A DNA stretch of 64,000 bases from Acheta domesticus (taxonomy: Eukaryota; Arthropoda; Insecta; Orthoptera; Gryllidae). The translations under genes were made by a program, and so were the position numbers. Below the pieces are notes generated by a model. That model was not told the DNA's origin and did no database searches. It worked only from the letters and a program-made list of their open reading frames with translations. Positions 23,501 to 34,200 of this stretch are shown piece by piece (within the stretch, counting starts at the first letter, position 1; each line of letters begins with the position of its first letter). The DNA lies in NCBI GenBank assembly GCA_031308135.1, contig JAHLJT010009419.1, forward strand, positions 65,616,723-65,680,722, in the 5' to 3' direction.

Positions 23501-26278
23501 ATTTTTCTACGCAAAATAGATTCTATTACATGGGAGCGAACATTTTTGGTTAACAGATTTTGTCAACAAAGCTCATTGCAATCATTTATTCTGAATTTAA
23601 CTTGCATTAGAAAAGGAGTGGGGGTAGGTAATCCGGGGCTGAAGAAATCGTGCGCATGTAATAAAGGATTCGACGTGCGAGCAGTCGCTCGCTAACCACG
23701 GGAAACGAAGAGGGCACTCGTGTCCGCACGCCATCGCTCGCTGGTGAAATTTAAGCTCTCTGCCTCGGCTTTGGCTCTGAGGGGGGATGGCGCGCTCCCG
23801 CGGCAACCATGCAAACTAAATGTGTATTTTTTCACTTATCCAATGATTCTTTCATATTCGTGAAGAAGTCATTCAATATAAAGTGATTATACCTTCTTTG
23901 ATGTCGACATCATATCTACTAATATATAATTAATTGCAGTTGATTTTTTTATTCTCTAAGAGAAGGGATGTTGACAATAGAAATAATAAATATAAATGAT
24001 CTTAGAAGAATGAAACAGTATATTGAGAACAGTTTATCTGAATTAATTGCGTTTCCTCATATATGAAATCAGGTATTAGTTCTATAATGTTATTCAAACA
24101 GAAAAGTCAGGCTGATGATTGAAGGCTCGGTAAATAAAAACTCTCTTATTACCTGATTCTTGAACTACCGACATTCATAGTGTATGTTCATAAACTTTTG
24201 ATCCTTTTTGGTTAGTTATCGTCAGTTTTGTATTTGTTTCTACATCGATAAAACGATCAAAGACCTATTCTGAAGGAAAATTGTCAAAGAATCAATCGGT
24301 TAGTGTAATTTTTATTGTGATTAAATGTGTAGATAGCGAGCAAAAGTACTTTCATTACACAGCCATCGTAGAAAAAAAGGGACATTCACCTATTTTTCGT
24401 ATCATACAGACAGATTCTATTCTCTCTTTTGTGCAACGGTACTGCTGATCCAGCCAGCTTGATTTTTTCCGAGTAATGAAAATATTTTATTTTTTAAAGA
24501 TTTTTTTAGGCCTCAACTTAACACTGAATAGTCAGTCTGGATTTCTAGCACTCTTTAATTTTTGTGGGAAAATCGGTGTTTCTTTTTTCAAACGACATTG
24601 TTTCTGTTCTTCTATTCGCCCTTTTCGAAAGGTCCTACAAATAACGCCTAAATGTATAACTTCCTTGAATCAAAAACGCCGAATTCGCCCAGATTCGCCT
24701 TCATTGCAATTCCCTAATAAACATAGATTACCAAGTCATAACAACAATTTTGAATAATTTTTGGATGCCATCCTACAGGAAAGACTGCTAAACACGAGAC
24801 AATGCTTCCTTATGGAAAGTGTTATTTTCCAAAACCTTAGAGACGAATTTGACGTTTTGTCTCAGGTGATACTCGCTTTCTGACTTCTATCATAAATCTA
24901 GATTAATTCCAAAATGTATTTTTTCTTGAATAAAAGCGTTTCGTTTTCTTATGTTATAGATGGTTCAGAAGGGAGGGGACAGAATTGGGAAAGCTATCAG
25001 CGTCCATATTCTACGAGTATCATAGCCCTTTGAAATGTGGAGTGGAATACCCTCTAAAATAAACGGAATAGAACGCAAAGGACTGGTCTGGTTACAAGAA
25101 CTTTGTAAATCGTATTTTAGTAAATTGGAGCATACTTTGTGCAAAAGAACTGCACTTCGAGAGATCTGACTTTGCTACTGTTTTTGCTCCTTCTCTTTGC
25201 TACTGACCGCTAGAAAGCGTGTGATGCAGAATTGCCAAACGGATAAGTTCACACACACGATAACGGCAAGTTTCCTATTCCAAAAAATAACTCCATCGGA
25301 AATCTTCATATTTGTTTGGATAATTTTGAGTAATCTTAATGATAGAAAGAGTCTGTTTGCACTTTACGAATTTTCAGTTTTTAAATACTTTTGTTAAGTT
25401 GCTTATTCGATTACTAAAAGGAATCTCTTGTCATATCAATTGTCAATCTATCTGTCTGCCCACGTGCACGAATTTATTTAATACAAACGCTAAGGGAGAG
25501 GGGGAAGGACGCAGAAGACGGAGGTGGAGCGAAAGAGCGACGAGCAAAAAAGCAGGACGAGCGAAAGGAAGACGGAAGAAGGCGGAGTGCGTGATGAGCG
25601 CGAGGAACAGATAGAGCGAAAGGGGTTGAATCGGCGGGGTGGGAGGAGTTGGCAGGGCCGCTATGACAAGGCAGATAGGCCATGCAGAAGCGTGATGAGC
25701 TGGAGAAAGGAACGGAAGGGGCCGAATGGATGGGTGGGAGGTTTTTTCAAGCCATGACGGGCCTGAAATAGTGTGCGGGGGAGCGAGCGAAGGAGGTGGG
25801 TGAGCGAGGCTGTTTAAAGACGTTTGTGAGAAATTATTTTAACAAAGTCGGGTAATCAGTGAGTAATAGTTGTGTAATTATATTATTGACACTTATGATG
25901 GGTTTAGAGCACCAACAAGACGAGACACAGCTATCAAAATCTAGATAATAAGAAATGTGACAATATGTGAAGGCATGCATGGTGTGGTGTAGCTAATATT
26001 GTTAATGCCCCAAACATTTCTTATAGTAAATATGGCAATCTCTTTTTTTTCTGGCCCTTACGAAGTTAGTTCGAAATAAGAGAAAGCTGTGTAATCGGGT
26101 GCCGGAAAACGCATAATTTTCGCCAGAAAAACTCTAATTTCCGGGACCTGCTAATAAAAAGTGGATTAATCCAGTTGCTAAAGACTTTGGGAGTTCGAAA
26201 CGGATATTTTGATTTTTGAGGGTACTTTACATGAAGCTAGCATTTACGTTTTGAATCGTTGACCCGAGTTAGACACGT
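20593..26278. other. Intronic DNA of gene B, mostly unrecognised
   Basis: AT-rich sequence without a supported exon. A tRNA-like A box ('aaatagctcagcggaagtgg') at 21149-21168 may be a SINE head. 23.6-23.82 kb is a GC-richer patch with no motif. 25.49-25.80 kb is purine-rich on the plus strand and opens several meaningless frames. No Osiris middle exon was recognised. Confidence 0.4.
26203..26245 (-). repeat. Short fragment of the dispersed 'gtactttacatgaagc' repeat
   Basis: 'tttttgagggtactttacat' followed by 'gaagctagc' matches the inverse of 14582-14615 and the copy at 41.46 kb. Only this short piece is recognisable. Confidence 0.5.
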
Positions 26279-26350
26279 AAGGCGCTTCTGTGGCGTAATG
26301 GTATGAGTGACGGCGAGTTAACTCTGAGGATTTGAGTTCGGATATCGGAG
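26279..26350 (+). mobile_element. tRNA-derived SINE relic (head)
   Basis: 'tgtggcgtaatggtatgagtg' has an A-box form (TGGCGTAATGGTA). 'gatttgagttcggatatcgg' about 40 bp later is a weak B box. It sits about 180 bp downstream of gene B exon 2 in the sense of transcription. Confidence 0.45.
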
Positions 26351-26531
26351 TCTACAAAAAACAGTTTTTGTTGAAAACACTTTTGCAGGTTTATACAGTA
26401 GTATAATATTGCGGAGCTGTTAGAAATAATGTCAGAAATGATGTGCTTTTGAAGCTCCACTAGTTAGTACTGCTCAATCGCCTTCGAGTAGTTGCGGCAC
26501 CGCTTCCACGCGTGGCGAGTACGAGGCTCAC

Positions 26532-26841
26532 CTTGCTCCTGGTTGTCGTCTAGGGGCAGCAGGTGGAATCGCGGGCTGAGCCGCTCCTCGGCGGGGACGT
26601 CGGCGTCGGCGTCGAGGGCGTCGTGGAGGAGCGCGGCGGTGCGGCGCGCCAGGCAGGCCACGCCCCCGTCGCCCTCCCCGCGCCACGCGGCGCGCGCGCA
26701 CGCGTACACGATGGCGGCGGCGTCCAGCAGCGCGGCGGCCGCGCCGCGCGCCTCCACCACGCGCGCGCTCGTGCGCACCACGCCCTCTAGCGACAGCGCG
26801 CCCCCGCCGCCGCCCACGCCGCCGCCCCCATCGGCCTCGCT
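26532..26841 (-). CDS. Gene B, exon 2: Osiris two-cysteine region
   Basis: 310 bp, GC about three quarters by eye, in AT-rich intron. The acceptor is 'ctgtgcgcag' before the AGC codon and the donor is GAGCAAG|GTGAGC. Phase is 0 on entry, with one base left over. After a Gly-rich start (residues 4-14) come alanine-rich helices, then CARAAW, a Gly/Asp loop and CLARRTAALLHDALDADADV. The two cysteines are 15 residues apart, exactly as in gene A exon 2. The pattern C-x14-C followed by a basic/Leu helix and a D-rich segment is that of the Osiris two-cysteine region. The upstream intron side is a strongly A/T-rich tract (26.88-27.08 kb). Confidence 0.75.
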
Positions 26842-26879
26842 CTGCGCACAGCCACACACTGGGCGTTAAGGCAGTTAAA

Positions 26880-27080
26880 TATAACTTAAATATATTAAAA
26901 AAATTATAAAAATGAATAAAAATATAAAAAATAAAAATGTAAAAGAAATAAAAATATACAAATTAAAAACATAGAAAATAAATTTAAAAAAATATATAAA
27001 GTACAGTTTAGACAAATTAAAAAAATAAATTATTAAAAAATTTTAAAAATTATACAAAATTATTCAAAATAATTGGAAAA
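26880..27080. repeat. A-rich low-complexity tract
   Basis: Runs of 'aaataaaaatataaaaaat' type sequence fill about 200 bp just upstream, in transcription sense, of gene B exon 2. It may be the tail of an old insertion or simple low-complexity intron. Confidence 0.6.
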
Positions 27081-27238
27081 ATAGTTATTTACTTAACACA
27101 TCAAACACATACTTCAGAAAGTGTCTCCAGTACAAATGAAATATTGACATTTTGAAATGACCCAAAGACACTTTCGTGGCAGGTGTGTACATTATTTTCG
27201 CAATACTAACACTGTATTATATTAATATACCAAGAAAA

Positions 27239-27290
27239 CGCACCGACCGAGGTGGCTCAGTGCGTCACCTGATGTTACTTCAGGTATATG
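27239..27290 (+). mobile_element. Possible SINE head fragment
   Basis: 'ccgaccgaggtggctcagtg' is A-box-like (TGGCTCAGTG), but no B box is seen at the expected distance. Weak call. Confidence 0.3.
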
Positions 27291-28035
27291 AGATATATTC
27301 ACATCTATTGAGTATTAACAATTTCTTGCTGGAAGTCAGAAACACTATTGCACTTTCTACAGTATGAAATACTAATTCAAGCATACAATGAATCAACAGT
27401 CAATGAAGTCAACGACGTGAACTACTTCTGAAGAGATTACTTGCGTGCATATATTCGCTTTTTCAAATCCTAAAAGTAAAAACAAAAAAATGTATTTTCC
27501 TGTTATCTTCAATTAATAACAGAAAGAAAACTTTTGCAGTTTTTATTTGCTTTGGTTTGCGCAACCCAAAACGTAACCCAAGTTTTATCACATTTCAGGA
27601 ATTTGATATATATCAAATATAATAATAATAATATATATAATAAAAATATACATAATTTGAGAATATCTTGATCTGATCGCGTAGGCAGCCTTCAATAACC
27701 AGCGCAAGGAAGTGTCATTTTAGAACAAAATGATGTAGAGGTTACTACAAATACTTGTATAATTTGAAGTTGTAATCAGCTCAAATCTTTTATCATTGAT
27801 TGTGAATGGCTTAACGCTAGGAGAAGAAAAATCTGTTGATGAGTAAATCAATATGATGCGATACATTGCGGTTTCATCTTCGAAATAACAATTAAAATTA
27901 AAATTACAAGTATTTTGTATGGTCTGCGACATCACGCTAAACTTATACAATTTTTGTGAGACCTAAAAGATATTAAATATTTAATAATAATTTTTAAAGG
28001 AATCTTCTGAACCGGAAACGTCCTAGGTACCAGCT

Positions 28036-28105
28036 GAGATGACTGCAGCTCTGTAGCGTTGCGTATTGGGAGGTTCCAGGATTCGAGTCTCGACGGAGCG
28101 TATGT
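28036..28105 (+). mobile_element. Possible tRNA-derived SINE relic
   Basis: 'ggttccaggattcgagtctc' near 28070-28090 resembles a B box, and the A-box region before it is degenerate. It lies just before the truncated LINE copy. Confidence 0.35.
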
Positions 28106-28212
28106 TCGACACTTGCTGCCTAGCTAGATTGAATTCAAAAACTATCTGTAAAGAGAATTCTAGAAGTAGGCGGCTGTGATCAATAGTTTTCTGTGGTTTC
28201 TCAGAACAGTTT

Positions 28213-28456
28213 GATTTGAATTATTTGGTCAAAAAACAGTGAAAACTATACATGATGTATGGGGGAGAAGATTATTTGCGAACGTTTTCTTAATTTCTAC
28301 AATCAATTCTCAACATTTTAACTATATATACGATGGTTGAAAGACGAATAAAATTAAAAAAATAGAATAATAAAATTTATAAAAGTGAAAGATTAGCAAC
28401 ATTTGAAAACTAGATTTCTTTCCCAAGTCATAGAAAACATACTTGCAACGGTAAAC
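28213..28456 (-). mobile_element. 5'-truncated second copy of the 5.9-10.2 kb LINE (3' end only)
   Basis: 'ggtcaaaaaacagtgaaaac' and 'gatgtatgggggagaagatt' with 'gcgaacgttttctt' align with 5873-5940. 'tttctttcccaagtcataga' with 'cggtaaac' aligns with 6022-6057. Only the 3' untranslated part is present, as is usual for incomplete target-primed reverse transcription. It is inserted in intron 1 of gene B. Confidence 0.75.
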
Positions 28457-29172
28457 GATGCCGGTACCAGTAACGGTAAACGATGCCGGTACGATGCAAC
28501 GATACCGGTTGCATGCCAAAATACTTTAACAAGCGTTTCATGGACCGCGCGCGATTTTACCTTTCTATTCCTTATCCCCTTCTCTTCCCTTACACCCACA
28601 CGTCTACATAAGCTTGCAGTTTGTCCCGACTGCGTAGGTTCTCTGCTAGAAAAATACATGGAGAGGTAAAATGCCGCATGCCGACGGGTAGATTGGTGCT
28701 TCATCTTACGTTCATGGGGGAGCTACTCCACTTCGTCCAGAAACGCAGCATCCATTACACTTACGGGACTAATGCAAGCGCTCGGACACACTAAATAATT
28801 AGTCAATCAACCAACGACTGAGAAAAAGGTTTTCACGTTATGCATTAAATTGTTTGCAGTAATGTGATGTTCAGGAGTAAAATAATGGCAACTGACATTT
28901 TTGGGTTTTGCCCCAAATTACATCTTGAATTTAAATGAAAGAAGAAGTACAATCCGTAACCCGAGATCAAATTACAAATATTTTGTTCTCAAAATCACTT
29001 AGCGTAAAGACAGAGCCACTTCCCCACCTTCATTAAGCCCAATAACTGCAAGTTTCTCCAAAATGTCAAATATCAATATTTACACCCAGATTAACATGAC
29101 ATTGAATGAGCAATTTAAGAAATATCTTATTGCAAGGATAAGAATTTTAGAATTGGATTGATGAGTTCTCAC

Positions 29173-29850
29173 CTCCAAGGATGAAGGTATTTCAGAAAGA
29201 TTCTCCTCGACGAATGTCGAGCTCTGCTCCGCACTGTCCGTCGCCGCCATCGGCTGCTCGTCCTTGGCAGCTGTTCCGTCGCCCGTCTCTTCTTCGCCCC
29301 TCGTCTCCGCCTCCTGCATCAGCGGTTGAGCCTCGGGCATCCTCTCGGGCAGCGGCGGTGGCAGCGGCTTCGCGTCCTTCATCGGACGGAGCGCGTTGGA
29401 GGACGTTCCTCCCACTATGTTGTCCGACATCCCGTCCGTCATCTTGACTGACATTTCGTTCGACTTACCGTTTGGCATTCCGTCCATCATCCCATTTGAC
29501 ATTCCGTCGGACATCACGTCCGACATTCCGTTCCACATCCCATCCGACATCCTGTCCGGCATTCCGCCCGTCACTCCACCCGACATCTCGTCCGATGTCC
29601 TGGCCGGCATCCCGTCTGAAAGCAGAACTCGTGTGCCGTCCTCCTTTACGAAGTACGTCTTTCCAAAGAGCCGGTACGTGGTGTTCACTCTGTTCATGAA
29701 GGCTGCCACAGGGTCCTTCTGTACGAAGCGAAACTCCCTTCCGCTGCCTCTACTCACATAGGTAGCAGGACTGTATGTCGTTGGAACCACGGCAGCGAAA
29801 ATTGGAGGACTCACACACAGAAGAACAAGAGCGTAGCACTGTAAAGCCAT
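29173..29850 (-). CDS. Gene B, exon 1: signal peptide and Met-rich repeats
   Basis: 226 codons starting at the ATG 29850-29848 (context 'ggaacaatggc'). Residues 1-20 (MALQCYALVLLCVSPPIFAA) look like a cleavable signal peptide. Residues about 37-75 form a folded-looking segment (FRFVQKDPVAAFMNRVNTTY, FGKTYFVKEDGT). Residues 78-143 are tetrapeptide repeats of the form S/N-D/N-G-M with about 14 methionines. A proline-rich (KPLPPPLPER) and acidic stretch follows. The exon ends SSLE at donor GAG|GTGAGA in phase 0. The sequence itself is not a known domain. It is placed in an Osiris gene because it carries the secretion signal, is in phase with exon 2 and lies 2.3 kb upstream of it. It could be an independent secreted protein gene instead. 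Confidence 0.62.
29422..29619 (-). repeat. In-frame 12-bp coding repeat
   Basis: A roughly 12-bp unit (on the plus strand 'cattccgtccga' and variants) is repeated about 15 times inside gene B exon 1, with shifts by whole codons. All copies keep the reading frame, giving the Met-rich tetrapeptides of residues 78-143. Confidence 0.8.
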
Positions 29851-29887
29851 TGTTCCCCCAACTTCACCTTCAGCGTCCACGGCAGTT

Positions 29888-29921
29888 CTGCAAGGTTGGC
29901 GATGTCGCAGGGGTTCTTAAA
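29888..29921 (-). promoter_or_regulatory. Weak candidate core promoter of gene B
   Basis: On the minus strand TTTAAGAA (29921-29914) is a poor TATA-like element about 32 bp before TGCAGAAC (A at 29889), a partial arthropod initiator. The distance is right but both elements deviate from consensus. Confidence 0.2.
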
Positions 29922-30439
29922 GCCTCTGGTACTTTGTCATGCATTACTTTATCCAGCGGTAACCCATATTACATGCCGTTGCGATGATACCCTTTATGCT
30001 TCAAGGAAAGCACAAATTGCGTAGTTGTTCAAGGTTATGGTGCAGAACGCGGAGTTCTCAGGGCTGGTATGTTTCTCCGGAAAAATGTGAACAGTAATTT
30101 GAAACTAACTGACATTTTTATTGTTTCTTCGCATAATAATTTTGTCGCACGGTAAGCGGAATTTGTACGTGTCTGGATTGCAAATACGGACTATTGAGAG
30201 ATATTTCTTTTTGTTTGGAAGGAATTAGAGCTTCACGTAGTAGAAGTTTTAGATATTTTATATATGTGCTCTTGAGGGCGGAAGTTCAAGTTTTAAGGAT
30301 CAGTACACAGAATTACTTCAATTAGTCTTGTTTCCGTTATTTGCATTCCTAGTCCTTCCCAACGTCTCCCTCTATTTCTCAACTGCTTGTTCTAAAACCA
30401 CCACTCACCACCATTCTTACATCCTCGTTAATAATTATA

Positions 30440-30610
30440 AGATCATTGATCAGAACAGTCTCCTTCCACCTCTGGGTACCGAGGTTCAAATCCCCGTTAA
30501 TCCATGTGTGGAATTTGTGGTAAAGGTGGGATTTCAGAAGGTTTTCTCGCCGTTTCCGTGTTTCCCCACCTCTCAATCCACTATTGACTCGTCACCATTA
30601 ATGAATATTA
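30440..30610 (+). mobile_element. SINE-like repeat, best copy of the 17.6-18.4 kb unit
   Basis: 'ctgggtaccgaggttcaaat' with 'ccccg' carries a good B box (GGTTCAAATCC). 'ccatgtgtggaatttgtgg' and the pyrimidine-rich tail match the units at 17.8 and 18.0 kb. It lies just upstream of gene B. Confidence 0.6.
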
Positions 30611-31236
30611 ACGTCCACCCGTCAATTTAGATTATCTGTATCTCAGGATGTTATGAACGAGATTAATCTAAGAATTGCAATATTGGGGATGTGTAGAATG
30701 AGAATGTGCTTATCCCCAAACTAAAGACTAAGACTCATTTAAGTAGATCAAGATGTGAATTAGGTTATTTATTCATAAAACTGAGTATTAGCCCAAGGCG
30801 AAAATACTCAGAAATATTGTCGAAGAGTGGAAAACGAAAAATCTGGAAAGAAAGTCACGAGATTAGAGATCGGATAGGACAAACAAAAACTCACTACTCG
30901 AAGATTTGTACGAACGTGTACAAAAGGTGCACTTAATTTCACTAAATCACCAAACATGACGAGTTCAACTAAAAAGGGAATCAAATGGTGAAAGAGAGAA
31001 TATCGATCCAGGACTGGTCAACTACTGGATTAATCATGCCCTTAAGTGTAGTGGATGTCATATCCCGTGGGTGGTGTTATTCCTTTCTCAGTGAAATGTG
31101 AGATCCGGCGTTGACATACACGTAGGCTTACTGGTTCCTCCGCTTCATATATTCCCCAGATCCGCAGAGCCCCAGCAGGAGCGAATTCTGAGCTTTTGAC
31201 TGAGCTCCTGACATTAATGGCAGTGTAGTCATATAA

Positions 31237-31254
31237 GTGTGTGTGTGTGTGTGT
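31237..31254. repeat. (GT)n microsatellite
   Basis: Nine GT dinucleotides in a row. Confidence 0.95.
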
Positions 31255-34200
31255 AGGAAAATGAGATTACAAGGGTAGGTAAGGAGAAAAGTAAGATTAC
31301 GTGCGACCCACGGCTCGTTTATTAGAGTACTGGTATGGCTTTTGTTTGCTATTGATTGGAGAAACGTGAACCTTTTTTGGTAGTAAACTACGTAGTAGAG
31401 TTCTTTTTTATTGGATTCTCATTTAGAATTTTCCGTCTATTCTTTTCAAACGGTTAATGTTATCACATTGTGTATGTCCCGGAGTGGTGATAATAATAAG
31501 AGTCATTCTCTGTTTCTGCGATGGTTCCACGTTAGTTTGAGAACATCTTTCCGATTATTTTTTAAATGAAAAGCATTTTTTATTACGTTTTGGAGTTACT
31601 TCAAATTATGTTTGATCGTGTCACGTGAAATATTTCAAAAATCTCCAATCCAAAAGATGGACAGTCACATACTACCGCGCGCGCTAAATCGTTACTGCAA
31701 TTTACCCGCATGTGTATTATTACAGAGTACTAAAGCAATATCCTCATCATTCCTTGAGTTCGCCTTCTTGTGTATTTAGTTTGCTACAAGAAACATGCAA
31801 ACATCTCATGAAACTCATCAAATAAGATGTTGCATAGTACAACGATTCATTTAAAAAATTACTAATATTTAGTAGGACGTAGTTACTTAAACCTGAATAA
31901 CGAGTTTAATTCGATATGGTGACTTGAAATAAAATTGGCTGCAGTTAGATGAGACACATGCGTAACTCTAAGCACCTGAACCACTCAGTTCCATTACGAG
32001 AATTTTCCGGACATTGCTTCCATGCGAGGTATAGTCTTCATGCAATGGGCTTTCATCACATTAAATCAAATGAAGCCTAATTACTACTTTATATTACTTG
32101 AACATACTTCAAGTCGCAGCACAACTTCAAAAAAGATTTTGTGGTTTCTATAATGAAATTAATAGCATTGTTTATTGTAAACAATAATTATACTAAAGAA
32201 TTAGAATTTGTTTGTTATTGTTTGTCTATAAACGCTTTTAGGACTAAGTAAAACTGGTATTACGAAATGTTTATTGTTCATGTGACAATGATTTTTCCAT
32301 TGCATAGCGTTTCGATTTCCTAAGTCGGAAACTTCTTCAGATTCTAATCTCTATTTAAAATATTGCTCAATTATCTCTATAATATGCTAAGGAAATATGA
32401 CTGTTTTTAACAATTGAGGCGTCCAGCGAGAGAGGGAGGTAACCAACAAAATTCAAAATATCGATTTCTGAACGTATTCAATTACGAACATGTTGAATAT
32501 GTCAATTAATCGATGTTTTTAATTTGGTGGGTTGGTTCCCTCTCTCACTTGGTGCCTCAATTTATAAGAAACCAACAGCACAAAAACTTGTAAATGTACT
32601 ACCACTGATAGGAAATTACCCCGAGTTCTGAATGAAAGGAATTCATGGCAAAAACAACACGTTCGTAGATTATCGCATAAGAGGGAAATTAGGCGAAAGT
32701 GCAACCCACGAAACACATTACGTCACAACACACAACTGTCAAGCTTAACTCGATACTTAAAAACAAATTTTTACGTGTCTATAAACGAACACGAGTTATA
32801 TTTTAGCTATAAATTACCAAATGTGACATTTTTTAAGGTTCTGTTCAATGTTTGGATTGTTCTATGACTCTGTAGCAAGAGTTACAAAAACCGCAGGAAA
32901 ATGGGTTTCAGTGCAAAACTATTTTCACTTCTAAAACGAGTTTTAGCAAAGAGCGCGATGTAAGCTGTTGATAGAAACCCGCAATTCGCGACATATGTTG
33001 TGATACTTGTGCCTATACACTTACGCGAAGTTTAATGTAACTTCAGAAATTAATAATCGTAAAATGCTGGCACTGTAGCAGTGCGTAGAGAGTTTTTCAA
33101 CATTTAAAGTACACATTGAAAAATAATTATAAAAATTTAATTTTTCTACTCCCATGGTATAATGTTTTCATTTGATGGCTGAAGTTGCATATTGATACTC
33201 TTTACGGTACAGATTACATTATCATACTGGTTCTTGACCAATCGCAGAGAAGTTTACAAACCAAGTATTGTCACTAACTAATCATTGAGAATCGTTCTAG
33301 TAAATGTTTCGTTCGCTTGTGTACATTAAAATTACATTTGATATTATATTACGCTCGCCAGTTTTAATTTCTTTAATTATTAGTATTTTTTCGTGGAATA
33401 TTATTTTAAATCAATCAGATCGTAATTTTACTTTGACCTTATTCGAATAGCGCAGTACTCCCTCGCAGGCAGTAGCCACAGCCACCTGCGGCAGAATTCG
33501 AGAGTATGTTTAGGAAGCTGTCCACTAGGTGACCTTGAAACGTCAATTGCCACGAAACGATTTAATGTAAACTTACACTTTCTGCAACTTATACAAGTTG
33601 TAGAAAAAGTACCGTATGAAACTCGATATAATGTGTAATAATACACTCATGTGAAGTTTACGATACTCGCTCGTATCACACTCGTGAATTAATACCCATC
33701 ATTACATCATCGTTTCATGATGCTTATAATAATTATTTTCCCAGTTATGTTTTTTTAATATATTTTACTTGTAACTTTGAGTACAAGAGTATCAGAAATC
33801 ACATTACAAACACCTAGAACATGAAATGTCGGTACCAAATACGAAATCTCTTGGCGTCAAAATGTGACCTGCCAAATACCAGTGCATGATGAGTTGCCTA
33901 CCAATCTGAGCAAATGTCATACTGTGCGTGAATATCATAGTCTCAGACAAAAAGTGATTATTTTCGACCTACGGAGGCATCGTTGGGTGTCGAACACATT
34001 GCAGTCGCAGGCAGCTACGCACACTTATATGCACTTCTCTACCACACATGTCGGGAGATGCTCCGCTGTCAGTAGTTACTAGGTTGAAGGAAACCCTGTT
34101 AGCCGAAGTGCATTTCGGCGCCGGATAACGCCATGCAGCTGAGATAATCGCCACCACCCGTTATCAAAACATACACTGCAGTAATGGGACTATTGACATT

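Larger units (their letters stand above)
4703..29850 (-). other. Gene B locus: second Osiris-like gene (three exons seen)
   Basis: Exons run 29850-29173, 26841-26532 and 4986-4703. Exon 1 ends in phase 0 and exon 2 starts in phase 0. Exon 2 leaves one base and the last exon needs one base, so joining the three gives an open frame of 423 codons plus stop. Introns are about 2.3 and 21.5 kb. The middle-domain exon seen in gene A (47.6 kb) has no recognisable counterpart, so an exon of length divisible by three may be unrecognised, lost, or outside my ability to see. Gene B lies downstream of gene A on the same strand, as expected of the tandem Osiris cluster of insects. The family is linked to cuticle and tracheal formation through vesicular trafficking; that role is from the literature, not this sequence. 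Confidence 0.65.

Noticed and set aside
29396..29761. Plus-strand open frame with Ser/Pro/Ile/Asp repeats
   Set aside because: Antisense of the in-frame coding repeat of gene B exon 1, which has the signal peptide and splice donor on the minus strand.
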